Positions 8,703-17,809 of a DNA stretch of 64,000 nt are shown here, in pieces (the stretch's first letter is position 1; each line of letters starts with the position of its first letter). Below the pieces are notes generated by a model that was given only the letters and a program-made list of their open reading frames with translations, ran no database searches and was not told the DNA's origin. This stretch comes from an uncultured Mycoplasmatota bacterium (GTDB taxonomy: Bacteria; Bacillota_I; Bacilli_A; RF39; UBA660), in the NCBI GenBank assembly GCA_900553835.1, contig USFF01000003.1:1-64000 (forward strand). Reading direction: 5' to 3'. The position numbers and the translations under genes are program-made.

Positions 8703-9287
8703 TTAATTTTGCACTTTATTATTTAAATATTTTTCTATTAATACTTTTTTTATTTTTTCATTTTGTTCTTGTTCATTTTCTATTTCTTCTCTTTGTTTTT
8801 TTAGTTTATTAGTGTAACTTAGACATTCATTTATTATGGCATCAACTGTATGTATACCTTTTTCTTTAAATAATTTGTTATCTTCTTTTTTGTATGTGAA
8901 AAGTGTTTTATTTACTTTTTCTAAGGAGTAATGATTTAAATTGTAGCAAATATTAAAGCGATTAATCCATTTATCAAATATTATGCAGTAATCAGGCAAG
9001 TTTTTTCTTGATACGTTGAATTTAGGATTTCTCCTATATGGAAATTCGTATTGTTTTTGACGGTCCATGTATATAACTGGTATTTTTTTACCTGTTATTA
9101 ACTCTCTAACATAAAATGGTGATTCACCTGTAATAAAAAGTATTTCATTATTTTTTGTTATGTATCTACTTTCTATATATACCTTGTCTAATCTGTCCGC
9201 ATTTTTATCACCTAAAAAAGCAATTCCCCCTTCATATATGTTTTTAGTTAAAAGTATTTCTTTGATCGCTTTTAATGTATTTAGCAT
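8703..9287 (-). CDS. Hypothetical protein with C-terminal coiled coil
   Basis: 194 residues, family not recognised. It is soluble, with a mixed alpha/beta N-terminal part and a charged helix near residues 155-185 (KKQREEIENEQEQNEKIKK) that looks like a coiled coil. The ATG at 9287 is chosen because GGTGA lies 5 nt before it and the GTG further upstream is part of that SD. It is a monocistronic unit between gap and pgk with its own TATAAT and a strong terminator. Confidence 0.72.
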   Translation of the reverse strand: MLNTLKAIKEILLTKNIYEGGIAFLGDKNADRLDKVYIESRYITKNNEILFITGESPFYVRELITGKKIPVIYMDRQKQYEFPYRRNPKFNVSRKNLPDYCIIFDKWINRFNICYNLNHYSLEKVNKTLFTYKKEDNKLFKEKGIHTVDAIINECLSYTNKLKKQREEIENEQEQNEKIKKVLIEKYLNNKVQN

Positions 9288-9292
9288 GTGCT

Positions 9293-9315
9293 TCACCTCT
9301 TGGCTTTATATTATA
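9293..9315 (-). promoter_or_regulatory. Compact promoter/SD of the 8703-9287 gene
   Basis: Minus strand: TATAAT (9310-9315), 12 nt, GGTGA (9293-9297), 5 nt, ATG 9287. Confidence 0.5.
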
Positions 9316-9423
9316 TATCACTAGTAATTCTTTGTAAAGGAAAATAGAAATGTAGATGTCCATTTTAGTTTTTTGAAGTTGTTTCTACACCTAATTCTAA
9401 TTTAATTAAATTAAAAGCACATT

Positions 9424-10428
9424 TTAGTACTTTTTGCACCAATAATGCGCTGTTTTAAGCATTTGACTAGTATAGCCCCATTCGTTATCATACCAAGCTG
9501 ATACCTTTATAATATGTAAGTCATTAGTATTAATTGTTTTTGTAAGTAATCCATCTACAATTGCCCCTTCTGTTGTACCAATTATGTCTGAACTTACAAG
9601 TGGAACATTTACTATTTTTATTACATCAGATGTGTTTCCTTTAAACATGTCATTTACTTCTTCGGGTGTAACTGATTTTTTTACATTAACCATTAAGTCA
9701 ATTAAACTTCCGTCTCCTACTGGTACCCTGTATGAAGCACCTTCTAATTTGCCATTTAATTCAGGGATTACTCTCCCAATCGTACTTGCAGCTCCAGTTG
9801 AGGTTGGTACAATGTTAAGTGAAGCTGCTCTTCCACGTCTACTTTCTATTCCTTTTTTGTGTGGAATATCAAGTGTTTCTTGATCATTTGTTATGGCATG
9901 AACTGTAGACATAAATCCTGCTTCAACTATAAAGCATTTGTTTAGTAAGTTAAGTACAGGTGCTAAGCAGTTTGTTGTACATGATGCTGCACTTAATACT
10001 ATGTCTTCTTTATCTATTATTTTTTCATTTACTCCATAAACTATTGTCTTACATTCGTCTTTTGCTGGCGCACTGATGAGGACTTTTTTTGCGCCTGCAT
10101 TTATGTGAGCCATACTTTTTTCTTTGGATGTGAAAGCTCCAGTACACTCAAGTACGATATCTACTTTTAATTCTTCCCATGGTAATTTATTTGGATCGCT
10201 TTCGCTAAAGACTTTTATTTTTTTTCCATCTATTTCTATGTATTCATCCTCACAAGCAACTTTACTATTTAGTGTTCTATGAACAGAATCATATTTATAA
10301 AAATAGGCAAGCGTTAAACTATCTGTTAAGTCATTTATTCCCACTACTTCCATATCTTTTCTGTCCATTATTTGTCTTAAGGCACATCTTCCTATTCTAC
10401 CAAAACCATTAATTGCTACTCTTATCAT
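9424..10428 (-). CDS. gap: Glyceraldehyde-3-phosphate dehydrogenase, NAD type
   Basis: Oxidises and phosphorylates glyceraldehyde-3-phosphate to 1,3-bisphosphoglycerate. 334 aa. N-terminal dinucleotide fold INGFGRIGR; catalytic Cys150 in SAASCTTNC; INDLTD at the adenosine-ribose site fits NAD preference. The segment after the S-loop reads RVPVGDGSLIDL where many bacterial enzymes have RVPTPNVSVVDL, a variation of the kind I recall from Mollicutes-type enzymes. The ATG at 10428 has AAAGGAG 7 nt upstream; a longer frame to 10458 would overlap the kinase gene. Probably co-transcribed with that kinase. Confidence 0.96.
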   Translation of the reverse strand: MIRVAINGFGRIGRCALRQIMDRKDMEVVGINDLTDSLTLAYFYKYDSVHRTLNSKVACEDEYIEIDGKKIKVFSESDPNKLPWEELKVDIVLECTGAFTSKEKSMAHINAGAKKVLISAPAKDECKTIVYGVNEKIIDKEDIVLSAASCTTNCLAPVLNLLNKCFIVEAGFMSTVHAITNDQETLDIPHKKGIESRRGRAASLNIVPTSTGAASTIGRVIPELNGKLEGASYRVPVGDGSLIDLMVNVKKSVTPEEVNDMFKGNTSDVIKIVNVPLVSSDIIGTTEGAIVDGLLTKTINTNDLHIIKVSAWYDNEWGYTSQMLKTAHYWCKKY

Positions 10429-10441
10429 TCTTTTTCTCCTT

Positions 10442-12091
10442 TTATTCAAAATATCCATTACCTATAAACTCCCTTAAAACAGCAGTACTTGGAACATCAC
10501 TTTCAGAAATGTTTAAGAAATATCTTAAAAAATTAATTATTCTTAGTGCTTCCCCATAGTATTCATCATCCATTTTTACTGAATATAATAGTGGCACTGC
10601 ATAAGTTTTAAGTACACCTAATTCATATATTAACGCTGTATTTAGTACTATATCTGCTTCTTTTTGGTAAGGAAATATGTATTTTTCTTCACTTTTTCTT
10701 ACTACTTGCCAATTTTTAAGTGTTTCAGAAGCACTATAACCTCTTGTTCTATGGTCTCTTACCAATCTCCTTATTAATCTGATATCAAGAGTTGATACGT
10801 GATTATGTCTGTCTAGTCCTAGTGGTGTGAATGGACTAATATATATTTTAAGCTTATTTTTTCTATCTATACTAGAAGTTAGTTTTTCATTTAACGTATG
10901 TATTCCTTCTATTATAATTATTTCGTTTTCTTTTAATTTAATTGGTTTTCCTTTGTATTCTTTTTCTCCAGTTAGGAAATTATATGTTGGTAACATACAT
11001 TCTTTTTTATTTAGTAAATCATTTAATTTTTGATTAAATAGGTTAATATCTATTGCTTCGGGTATGTCAAATAAGTAGTTACCATTTTCATCTTTAGGTG
11101 TGTTTTTTCTTTCTAAAAAGAAATCATCAGTTGATAGTACAAATGTGTCTATTCCTTTGTTTTTAAGGTATAATGATAGTTTTTTGCTAGTTGTTGTTTT
11201 CCCAGAACTAGAAGGTCCTGCGATTAAAACAACCTTTATTTTGTCAATATTAGTTTCAATTATGTTTGCCACATTATTTAAATCACTATTTTGTTTAATT
11301 TCATTAAGTTCTATAAATTCTTTTATTTTACTATCTATTACTATGTTATTTACCTCTCCTACATAGTTGACACCTAGTATTTTTGACCAATTTGCATATG
11401 CTTTAAATACGTTTAGTACTCCTTCTATATGTGTATATTTTGGGATAGTTAAATTCTCTCTTTCAGGATATTCAAGCATTACGGCTCCATCTTTAGTTAA
11501 AGTTAAATCAAATTTATTTAATATTTTTGTGTTCACTGGCATTTGGGAATAAAAGTAGTTATAGTAGTCTAGCATTTTATAAAGTGTTACTACTTCATCT
11601 GATGTTTGTTCATATATACTTGCTTTTTCATATTCTTTGATATTTTTAAAGTAGTTAAGTGCTTCTTTTCTTGGTACTTGTACTTTTTGTATTCTTATGT
11701 TTTCTTTCGAAAGTTCAAACATTTTATTTTTTATTTCATTTATTATTTTTTCATTTACATCTATGTTTATTTTAGTATATATACCTTTATCTAATGAATG
11801 TTTTAGTTCAACATTTGTGCCACTTCCAAATAATTCTTTTACGGCTGTTATGTACAAAAATTTGAGCCCACTTCTATATATTCTAGCACCATTTATATTT
11901 TTTAGGTCTATTAGTTTCATTTTAGTGTCTTCATATAGTTTATAGTCTAGTTCTACTACTTCCCCATTTATTGAAGCAGCAATTATTTCGTTTTCTAGGT
12001 TTTGTTTATTTATTATTTCTTCTATACTAGTTCCTTCTTTTAGCACTACTGAGCCTACATTTTCAATGTCTACTATTATATCATTATTCAT
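10442..12091 (-). CDS. TGS- and tRNA-SAD-containing uridine kinase-like nucleoside kinase
   Basis: 549 aa in three parts: an N-terminal TGS-like ubiquitin fold (about 1-65), a threonyl/alanyl-tRNA-synthetase second-additional-domain-like part (about 70-210, without the HxxxH editing motif), and a phosphoribulokinase/uridine-kinase P-loop domain with Walker A GPSSSGKTT (about residue 288). This architecture is known in Bacillota and Thermotogae as a nucleoside kinase family; uridine/cytidine phosphorylation is likely but not certain. It lies directly upstream of gap (14 nt), likely one transcript. The ATG follows AGGTG by 6 nt. Confidence 0.88.
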   Translation of the reverse strand: MNNDIIVDIENVGSVVLKEGTSIEEIINKQNLENEIIAASINGEVVELDYKLYEDTKMKLIDLKNINGARIYRSGLKFLYITAVKELFGSGTNVELKHSLDKGIYTKINIDVNEKIINEIKNKMFELSKENIRIQKVQVPRKEALNYFKNIKEYEKASIYEQTSDEVVTLYKMLDYYNYFYSQMPVNTKILNKFDLTLTKDGAVMLEYPERENLTIPKYTHIEGVLNVFKAYANWSKILGVNYVGEVNNIVIDSKIKEFIELNEIKQNSDLNNVANIIETNIDKIKVVLIAGPSSSGKTTTSKKLSLYLKNKGIDTFVLSTDDFFLERKNTPKDENGNYLFDIPEAIDINLFNQKLNDLLNKKECMLPTYNFLTGEKEYKGKPIKLKENEIIIIEGIHTLNEKLTSSIDRKNKLKIYISPFTPLGLDRHNHVSTLDIRLIRRLVRDHRTRGYSASETLKNWQVVRKSEEKYIFPYQKEADIVLNTALIYELGVLKTYAVPLLYSVKMDDEYYGEALRIINFLRYFLNISESDVPSTAVLREFIGNGYFE

Positions 12092-12097
12092 CTATAG

Positions 12098-12120
12098 CAC
12101 CTACTTTCATATATATTATA
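12098..12120 (-). promoter_or_regulatory. Compact promoter/SD of the kinase-gap unit
   Basis: Minus strand: TATAAT (12115-12120), 12 nt, AGGTG (12098-12102), 6 nt, ATG 12091. Divergent from clpP. Confidence 0.5.
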
Positions 12121-12197
12121 TCAAATTTTTAGATTTTTGCCTTATTATTTGTATATTTTTTTATTTTTTTCGTAAATATATTTATAGGTGATTAGAA

Positions 12198-12764
12198 ATG
12201 ATTATTCCAACAATTGTTGATAAGGAAGATGGGATGTATAAAGCGTTTGATATTTATAGTAGACTTCTTAAGGATAGAATTATTTTTTTAAGCGGTGAAA
12301 TTACTGATGAAACTGCAAATTTAGTTGTTAGCGAACTTCTTTATTTAAATAGTCTAAGTACTGATGATATTTATCTTTATATTAATAGTCCTGGTGGTTC
12401 TGTTACAGCTGGAATGGCTATTTATGATACTATGAATTTTATTGAAAGTGACGTTTCTACTATTTGCGTTGGTATGTGTGCTTCTATGGCAGCTTTCCTT
12501 TTGAGTAGTGGAGAGAAGGGAAAGAGAATTGCACTTAAAAATAGTGAGGTTATGATACATCAACCCCTTGGGGGCGCTAGTGGTCAGGCTACTGAAATTA
12601 AAATTGCTGCTGAAAGAATTATCAAGCTTAAGAAGAAGATAAATGAAATTTTATCTATTAACACTGGTAAAAGTTTAAGTAAGATTACTAAAGATACTGA
12701 GAGAGATTATTTTTTAGATGCAGATGAAGCTTTAGAATATGGACTAGTTGATCAAGTATTATAA
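12198..12764 (+). CDS. clpP: ATP-dependent Clp protease proteolytic subunit
   Basis: Forms the tetradecameric serine-protease barrel that degrades unfolded or tagged proteins with ClpX/ClpC. 188 aa, usual length. The catalytic triad is visible: Ser96 in GMCASMA, His121 in MIHQPLGG, and an Asp in the FLDADEA region. The YINSPGGS oxyanion/ribbon motif is present. GGTGA lies 6 nt before the ATG, preceded by an AT-rich -10-like region (12173-12182). No CtsR-type direct repeats were seen. It runs against its neighbours and ends in a shared terminator. Confidence 0.96.
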   Translation: MIIPTIVDKEDGMYKAFDIYSRLLKDRIIFLSGEITDETANLVVSELLYLNSLSTDDIYLYINSPGGSVTAGMAIYDTMNFIESDVSTICVGMCASMAAFLLSSGEKGKRIALKNSEVMIHQPLGGASGQATEIKIAAERIIKLKKKINEILSINTGKSLSKITKDTERDYFLDADEALEYGLVDQVL

Positions 12765-12791
12765 AAAGGTTCTTTTTTAGAGAACCTTTTT
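12763..12791. terminator. Bidirectional terminator between clpP and the 12777 gene
   Basis: An 11-bp stem (12763-12773 with 12781-12791) and a 7-nt loop, with T-runs in both directions. The stops of both convergent genes lie within or at the hairpin. Confidence 0.85.
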
Positions 12792-13679
12792 TAAGTAGTA
12801 TACATTATGTTTTTCTTTTATAGCGCTATATAAAGTACTCTGTAAAAGACTAGCAACTTTTTCTGTTTTTGCTGCGACACTTTTATTAATTTTGTTAATT
12901 AGTTCTTCATCTAGTCTTAATGATGCTGCTTTTATGTGCGCTAAAGAAATCGCTAATTCTTCTAAAGTTTCTATGTCTTCCAAGTCTTTTTCTGTGTAGT
13001 TTATTATTCTTTTAATTTTATCAATTAACATGCTTAGATAAGCATCTTCTTCAAAAGATATACTTCTAAAATATTTAGCACATTTATTCATGTAATATTC
13101 ACCTGTTAGAACTAATTTTTCTGGTTTTCTGTATTTTATGTCTAGCATAGTTCCTTCCACTATGAATGTTATATAGGCAAGTGTGTATTTGTATTCTATT
13201 AGTTTATTTTTTAATTCTTTACTGTTATTTAAATTTGTGAAGTCATGTAGGTAATATAATACTGAGTTTATCATGTCATATGTTTGAGATAGTCTTATTG
13301 TTTCTACAATTTCATCTACCGCTTTGTTTTTTGATGTTGTTATAGTTTGAAGAGTATCTAATCTTTTATTAATACGAAGAACTGCTATATCTTCAATGTT
13401 TCCTTCTTTAATAGGGTCGTTATTTATTTTGTGCATAAGTCCCATTACTATGTTATCAGCTAAAGTTATTCTTCTATTTGTATTTAGTTTATTTATTTCT
13501 CCATCAATTACTTCTTCTAAAAATCTATATCTTTTTATTATTTCATCGTATTCTGGAGTGTCTATTTTTTCATTGATTTCTAAATTAATTAGCATTTCTA
13601 GTAATTTATATTCAGTTTTTGAGAAATTTATTAATTCTCTTACTATACCGTTAACAAATAGTATTTCATTATTATCCAT
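12777..13679 (-). CDS. Hypothetical helical protein
   Basis: 300 residues; no family recognised. The sequence is strongly helical and acidic, with no membrane segment or signal peptide. The SD AAAGGAG (in CCAAAGGAGTAG) lies about 9 nt before the ATG. It is a single gene, convergent with clpP and divergent from the small HTH gene at 13845. Base composition and spacing match its neighbours, so it looks like a vertically kept gene of the lineage. Confidence 0.75.
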   Translation of the reverse strand: MDNNEILFVNGIVRELINFSKTEYKLLEMLINLEINEKIDTPEYDEIIKRYRFLEEVIDGEINKLNTNRRITLADNIVMGLMHKINNDPIKEGNIEDIAVLRINKRLDTLQTITTSKNKAVDEIVETIRLSQTYDMINSVLYYLHDFTNLNNSKELKNKLIEYKYTLAYITFIVEGTMLDIKYRKPEKLVLTGEYYMNKCAKYFRSISFEEDAYLSMLIDKIKRIINYTEKDLEDIETLEELAISLAHIKAASLRLDEELINKINKSVAAKTEKVASLLQSTLYSAIKEKHNVYYLKKVL

Positions 13680-13735
13680 AATACAACTACTCCTTTGGTA
13701 AGTATTTTATACTATTTAATTTATTTTGTAAAGAA

Positions 13736-13767
13736 AAATGTTGATAAATCTAGATTTATCAACATTT
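13736..13767. repeat. 32-bp perfect palindrome followed by a T-run
   Basis: A perfect inverted repeat without spacer, centred on TCTAGA (13749-13754 region), followed on the plus strand by six T (13769-13774). It lies in the divergent gap upstream of the HTH gene, where no terminator is expected. Each arm contains TGTTGATAA/TTATCAACA, the same 9-mer found in oriC as a DnaA box. It could be an operator, a DnaA site or a terminator. Confidence 0.7.
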
Positions 13768-13844
13768 GTTTTTTGTGTGTTAATAATTACTTATCCATTT
13801 TAATATTAAGAAAAATTTACTTATTAAGTATAGTGGTGAAGATA

Positions 13845-14063
13845 ATGAATAGGTTGAAAGATTTAAGAGAAGATAAAGATTTAACACAGAAAGATATTGC
13901 TGAACTTTTTAAAATTGATCAAAGCAATTACAGTAAGTATGAACTTGAGAAGATAGGAATCCCTTTAGAACTATTAAAAAAGTCAGCTTTTTATTATAAT
14001 ACTAGTACAGATTATATTTTAGGAATTACTAATACTATAGAGCCTTATCCTAGAATAAAATAA
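13845..14063 (+). CDS. Small XRE-type HTH transcriptional regulator
   Basis: 72 residues, essentially one Cro/C1 helix-turn-helix: LTQKDIAELFKIDQSNYSKYE (about residues 17-37) is the HTH, ending in the common SADYILGIT-like tail (TDYILGIT). The ATG at 13845 follows GGTGA by 5 nt. It resembles the regulator at 24781 in length and plan. A 32-bp palindrome about 80 bp upstream is a candidate operator. Target genes are unknown. Confidence 0.85.
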   Translation: MNRLKDLREDKDLTQKDIAELFKIDQSNYSKYELEKIGIPLELLKKSAFYYNTSTDYILGITNTIEPYPRIK

Positions 14064-14092
14064 GAAATGGTTATTTATCTTTAACCATTTCT
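14063..14092. terminator. Bidirectional terminator between the HTH gene and whiA
   Basis: An 11-bp stem (14063-14073 with 14082-14092) and an 8-nt loop. It overlaps the stops of both convergent genes. Confidence 0.8.
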
Positions 14093-14988
14093 TTAATTTT
14101 TCTAAATCTGTGATTAATTCCACTTTTTGTTATTTTATTATTTGTTTCAATAGACATTATTTCTGCAAGTTCTTGCATAGAACTTTCTGGATATTTTTCT
14201 TTATATAGGCATATTTCTTTTATTTTATCATCTAATAGATCGAAGTCTTCTCTTTCTTTTAGTTTTTTTATGTTTTCTAATTGTTCATTCGAAGAAAAAA
14301 CTATTTTATCTATATTGGCTTGTTCACAATTGTTTAGTCTATTAGTCATATTTTTATGATCTCTATATATTCTTATATCTTCATAATAAAATAAATTATT
14401 ATAAGCATTAAGTAGTTTTATAAAGTCACTTATTTTTTCACTTTCTTTTATGTAAACCATGAAATGTTTTTCTCTTTTTAGTATTTTACTACTGAAGTTA
14501 AGCTCATTTAATAAGTCATTTATGTACTCAGCTATTATTTTATTGTCTATTATAAATTCAAGATGATATCTACTTGTTTTTGGGTCGTTAACGCTTCCAC
14601 ATATTAGGAAAGCACCCCTTAAATAAGATTTTTTTTCTTCAACATTTTCACATAAGAATTTATCAGGTTTATATTTTCTTCTACCTTTTTCATCTATTAT
14701 GTTTAGTGCTTTTAGTATTTTTTCTGCATCTTTTACTTTTATGTGAAGAAGATAGTTTTTATTAAGTCTATTTATTTCTTCTTTTTCTATGTTTACTTCT
14801 ACTCCAAATAAATCTTTTATTAATTTGTATATTCTTCTGGATACTCCTATGTTTTCTGTATATATAGAAAATTCATTTTTAGTTATTTCACCACTTATAT
14901 TTACTATTGCTGATAATTCTGATATGAGTTCTGTTTCAGAGTATTCTAGGTTAAGAATTTCATTTTTTATATTACTTGTATATGACAT
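14071..14988 (-). CDS. whiA: DNA-binding protein WhiA
   Basis: Conserved Gram-positive regulator with a LAGLIDADG-like N-terminal domain and a C-terminal HTH. It is needed for sporulation septation in Streptomyces and affects division and chromosome segregation in B. subtilis. 305 aa; the C-terminal HTH with SGINHRFRKI is diagnostic. The ATG at 14988 is one base after the M23 stop, suggesting coupling; the upstream in-frame start would overlap M23 by about 40 nt. In B. subtilis whiA sits with yvcJ/yvcK; here it follows the ftsEX module, linking two division-related functions. Confidence 0.92.
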   Translation of the reverse strand: MSYTSNIKNEILNLEYSETELISELSAIVNISGEITKNEFSIYTENIGVSRRIYKLIKDLFGVEVNIEKEEINRLNKNYLLHIKVKDAEKILKALNIIDEKGRRKYKPDKFLCENVEEKKSYLRGAFLICGSVNDPKTSRYHLEFIIDNKIIAEYINDLLNELNFSSKILKREKHFMVYIKESEKISDFIKLLNAYNNLFYYEDIRIYRDHKNMTNRLNNCEQANIDKIVFSSNEQLENIKKLKEREDFDLLDDKIKEICLYKEKYPESSMQELAEIMSIETNNKITKSGINHRFRKIKEMVKDK

Positions 14989-14989
14989 T

Positions 14990-16201
14990 TTACCACGTTC
15001 TTCCTGAAAATCTGTATGGGAAATATACATAGTTTTCTGGATTTACTATATAATTTCTGTATCCTGATAAACTTATATGTCCTTTAGCTATTGTGAAATG
15101 AAGATGGGTATTAGTAGAACAACCATCATATGAACCAGGATTTCCAAATTTTGTTGCTGTTGTAGGTCCTCCGCCCATATAAGCTATAATATCATACTTT
15201 GATACTACATCTCCTACATCATAATCCCCAAAACTTAATAGATGCATATATATCGTTGTATAGGGTTGTCCTTTTATATTATGATGAAGAACTAACATTT
15301 GTCCTCCACAGTTGACTTTATATTTCTTATAAACTACACCATCAGCTGCTGCATATATTGGTGCACCTTCTTTGGATCCTACCACCGCTATATCTGTTCC
15401 AGTATGTCCCTCTATTTTTCCTGTTATTGGGCTTTTCCTTATTCCATATCTACTTGATATCATGTCTCCAGGTACTGGTCTTATAAAACCTGTGTCATAC
15501 GGGATGTTTGTAGTTTTACCACATATAGCTAGTATGTCACTTCTTTTTTTACAACCTCTGTTTTTATATTTTGTTACTTCTTCTTCTAAGTCTTTTATTT
15601 CTCCGTCTAGGTCTAGTCCTAAATTGTATAATTTATTTATCTCTGTTCCCAAACTATTTAATTGGCTTTTTAATGTCTTTCTTTCGTTCTCTTCTTCGTC
15701 TTTTTGTTTTTGTAATTCTTCTTGTAGTAAGTTGTTTTGCTTGATTAAATCATTCATTTCATTTATAAGTTCTTTGTTGTATCTACTTAATTCATCTACA
15801 ACAGATACTCTGTGAATGAAGTCCGTAAATGATTTTGCTTTAAATATATATTCTAGATATGATTTTTCTCCATTTGATACTTGAAAAAATACTAAAATAC
15901 TTTTTGTTTCTGACTTTTTATTATTTATTTGAACATTTAAATCCTCTATTTTTTTTAGTGTTTCTTGTATTTCTAAATCTAACTCATTTATTTTGTTGTC
16001 TGTTTCTTGGATGTTTGTGGATACATTATTGTATTCTTTTTCTGTAAGTGCTTTTTTATTTGCTTTGTCTTGTTTTTCTTTTTTTAGAGCAGCTAATTCA
16101 TCTAGTAAATCTCCATATGTTCTTCTGGCAGCTTCTAATGAACTAGGGTATATTATTATGAAAGACATCAATAATATAATTAGTATTTTCGTTTTTTTCA
16201 T
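14990..16201 (-). CDS. Secreted coiled-coil M23 endopeptidase, probable FtsEX-activated cell-wall hydrolase
   Basis: 403 aa. N-terminal signal peptide (about 1-24), long coiled coil (about 28-225), then an M23 domain with HTGTD zinc ligands (about residue 270) and an intact HLHF. The plan is that of EnvC, and of PcsB/CwlO in their coiled-coil part, which FtsEX activates from the membrane to open peptidoglycan. The neighbours make the case: ftsE, ftsX and this gene overlap in order (ftsX stop and this ATG share a base). Direct catalysis rather than amidase activation is inferred from the intact motifs. Confidence 0.92.
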   Translation of the reverse strand: MKKTKILIILLMSFIIIYPSSLEAARRTYGDLLDELAALKKEKQDKANKKALTEKEYNNVSTNIQETDNKINELDLEIQETLKKIEDLNVQINNKKSETKSILVFFQVSNGEKSYLEYIFKAKSFTDFIHRVSVVDELSRYNKELINEMNDLIKQNNLLQEELQKQKDEEENERKTLKSQLNSLGTEINKLYNLGLDLDGEIKDLEEEVTKYKNRGCKKRSDILAICGKTTNIPYDTGFIRPVPGDMISSRYGIRKSPITGKIEGHTGTDIAVVGSKEGAPIYAAADGVVYKKYKVNCGGQMLVLHHNIKGQPYTTIYMHLLSFGDYDVGDVVSKYDIIAYMGGGPTTATKFGNPGSYDGCSTNTHLHFTIAKGHISLSGYRNYIVNPENYVYFPYRFSGRTW

Positions 16202-17100
16202 TATATTTTTAGATGCCTCCTTACTGCTCTTGCTGATCCAATTGCACCTACTACTATACCTATTGAAGATGTTATTAGTATTAGAGATAGTAATATTTTA
16301 TCAGGATTTATTAGAGTTATTACTTCTGTAAATAGTATACCATTCATTTTATTATATAGGTATATGTAACCATATGATACACCTATGACTGGTAAGATAC
16401 TTCCTAATATACCTAGTATTATACCTTCAAAAAAGAATGGTAATTTTATGTATGTATTTGATGCACCTACTAATCTCATTATCTCTATTTGTCTTTTTCT
16501 ACTATTTATTGATATTTTAATAGTATTGCTTATTAGAAAGGCTGTAACTATTACTAAAGCTACAACTACAATAATCATAATTTTCTTTACTATGTCAAAT
16601 ATTTTAACTAATTCTTCTACCATTCCTTCTCCATATTTAACCTGGTAAACATTAGTCATATTTTCTATTTCTTTTGCTGTTATGCTTATTTTTTCTGCAT
16701 CTTTTACTTTTACTAGATATTCATCTAATAATGGGTTAGTTTCTTCATTATATTCATCAAGTATTTTTCCTATTTCTTCTGCATCCTTGCTCATTTCTTT
16801 TTTTATTTCTTCTTTGGACATAAATGTTATAGTGTCTATATTAGTTAGCAATTCTATTTTTGTTTTTAAAGCAGATTTGTCTTCTTCTGTACTATCTTTA
16901 GTTAAATAAACTACTATTGTTACATCTTTTTCTATATCATTTGTGAAGTTATTAACATTTTCTTTTAATAAAATAGCAACTGCTACTAGCACGAGTGTAA
17001 TTGATATACATGATATGCTTGCTATGCTAAGGGATAGGTTTCTAAATACACTTTTGAAAGCATCTTTTATGTTGTTTTTGATTATTCTTAATTTATTCAT
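16201..17100 (-). CDS. ftsX: Cell-division ABC transporter permease FtsX
   Basis: Membrane partner of FtsE. 299 aa with the FtsX layout: a TM helix at about 22-45, an extracellular loop of about 110 residues, then three TM helices (about 170-290). The cytoplasmic coupling segment SRKRQIEIMRLVGAS is typical. It transmits ATP hydrolysis to a periplasmic or extracellular wall hydrolase. It overlaps ftsE by 4 nt (ATGA) and the M23 gene by 1 nt, so the three are translated as a unit. Confidence 0.95.
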   Translation of the reverse strand: MNKLRIIKNNIKDAFKSVFRNLSLSIASISCISITLVLVAVAILLKENVNNFTNDIEKDVTIVVYLTKDSTEEDKSALKTKIELLTNIDTITFMSKEEIKKEMSKDAEEIGKILDEYNEETNPLLDEYLVKVKDAEKISITAKEIENMTNVYQVKYGEGMVEELVKIFDIVKKIMIIVVVALVIVTAFLISNTIKISINSRKRQIEIMRLVGASNTYIKLPFFFEGIILGILGSILPVIGVSYGYIYLYNKMNGILFTEVITLINPDKILLSLILITSSIGIVVGAIGSARAVRRHLKI

Positions 17101-17783
17101 TCTATGTAACCACCTTTCTCTTTGTCACCTGTTACTATGCCTTTTGAGATTTTGATTACTCTTTTTTTGTATGCATTAACTATGTCTTTGTCATGCGTTG
17201 CCATTATTACAGTTGTTCCATCTTCATTAATTTTATTAATTATATCCATTATTCCCATTGATGTTGCTGGGTCTAGATTACCTGTTGGTTCATCGCATAT
17301 TAGTATTTTTGGACTATTTACTATTGCTCTTGCTATTGATACTCTTTGTTGTTCCCCACCAGATAAATCATCAGGATAACTTCTAAATTTTTCTTTTAGC
17401 CCAACTTTTTCTATTGCATTCATAACTTTTTTTCTTACTAATTTTTCAGGTAGTCCGTATATTTCTAATGCAAATGCTACGTTTTCGTATACAGTTAAAT
17501 TTGGAAGTAATTTATAGTCCTGGAATACTATGCCTAGTTTTCTTCTTAATTTGTATACTTTTCTGTTTTTTAATTTTGCTACGTTTATTCCACCTACATA
17601 TACTTCTCCTCTTGATGGTTTTTCTTGTCTATATAGTAGTTTTATTAAAGTACTTTTTCCTGATGCAGTTGAACCTATTATAAAGACAAAAGAACCTTTA
17701 GGTACTGAAATGCTTACATCAGATAGTGCTGTTACACCATTTTTGTATTGTTTATATACATTTTTTACTTCTATTAAATTCAT
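17097..17783 (-). CDS. ftsE: Cell-division ATP-binding protein FtsE
   Basis: ABC ATPase that drives FtsX. 228 aa. Walker A is GSTASGKST (about residue 37), the signature is LSGGEQQRVSIARA, Walker B ILICDEPTGNLD, and the H-loop ATHD. SD GGAGG lies before the ATG. It is first in the ftsE-ftsX-M23-whiA run. Confidence 0.95.
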   Translation of the reverse strand: MNLIEVKNVYKQYKNGVTALSDVSISVPKGSFVFIIGSTASGKSTLIKLLYRQEKPSRGEVYVGGINVAKLKNRKVYKLRRKLGIVFQDYKLLPNLTVYENVAFALEIYGLPEKLVRKKVMNAIEKVGLKEKFRSYPDDLSGGEQQRVSIARAIVNSPKILICDEPTGNLDPATSMGIMDIINKINEDGTTVIMATHDKDIVNAYKKRVIKISKGIVTGDKEKGGYIE

Positions 17784-17809
17784 TTTTACCTCCTACTTAA
17801 ATTATACTT

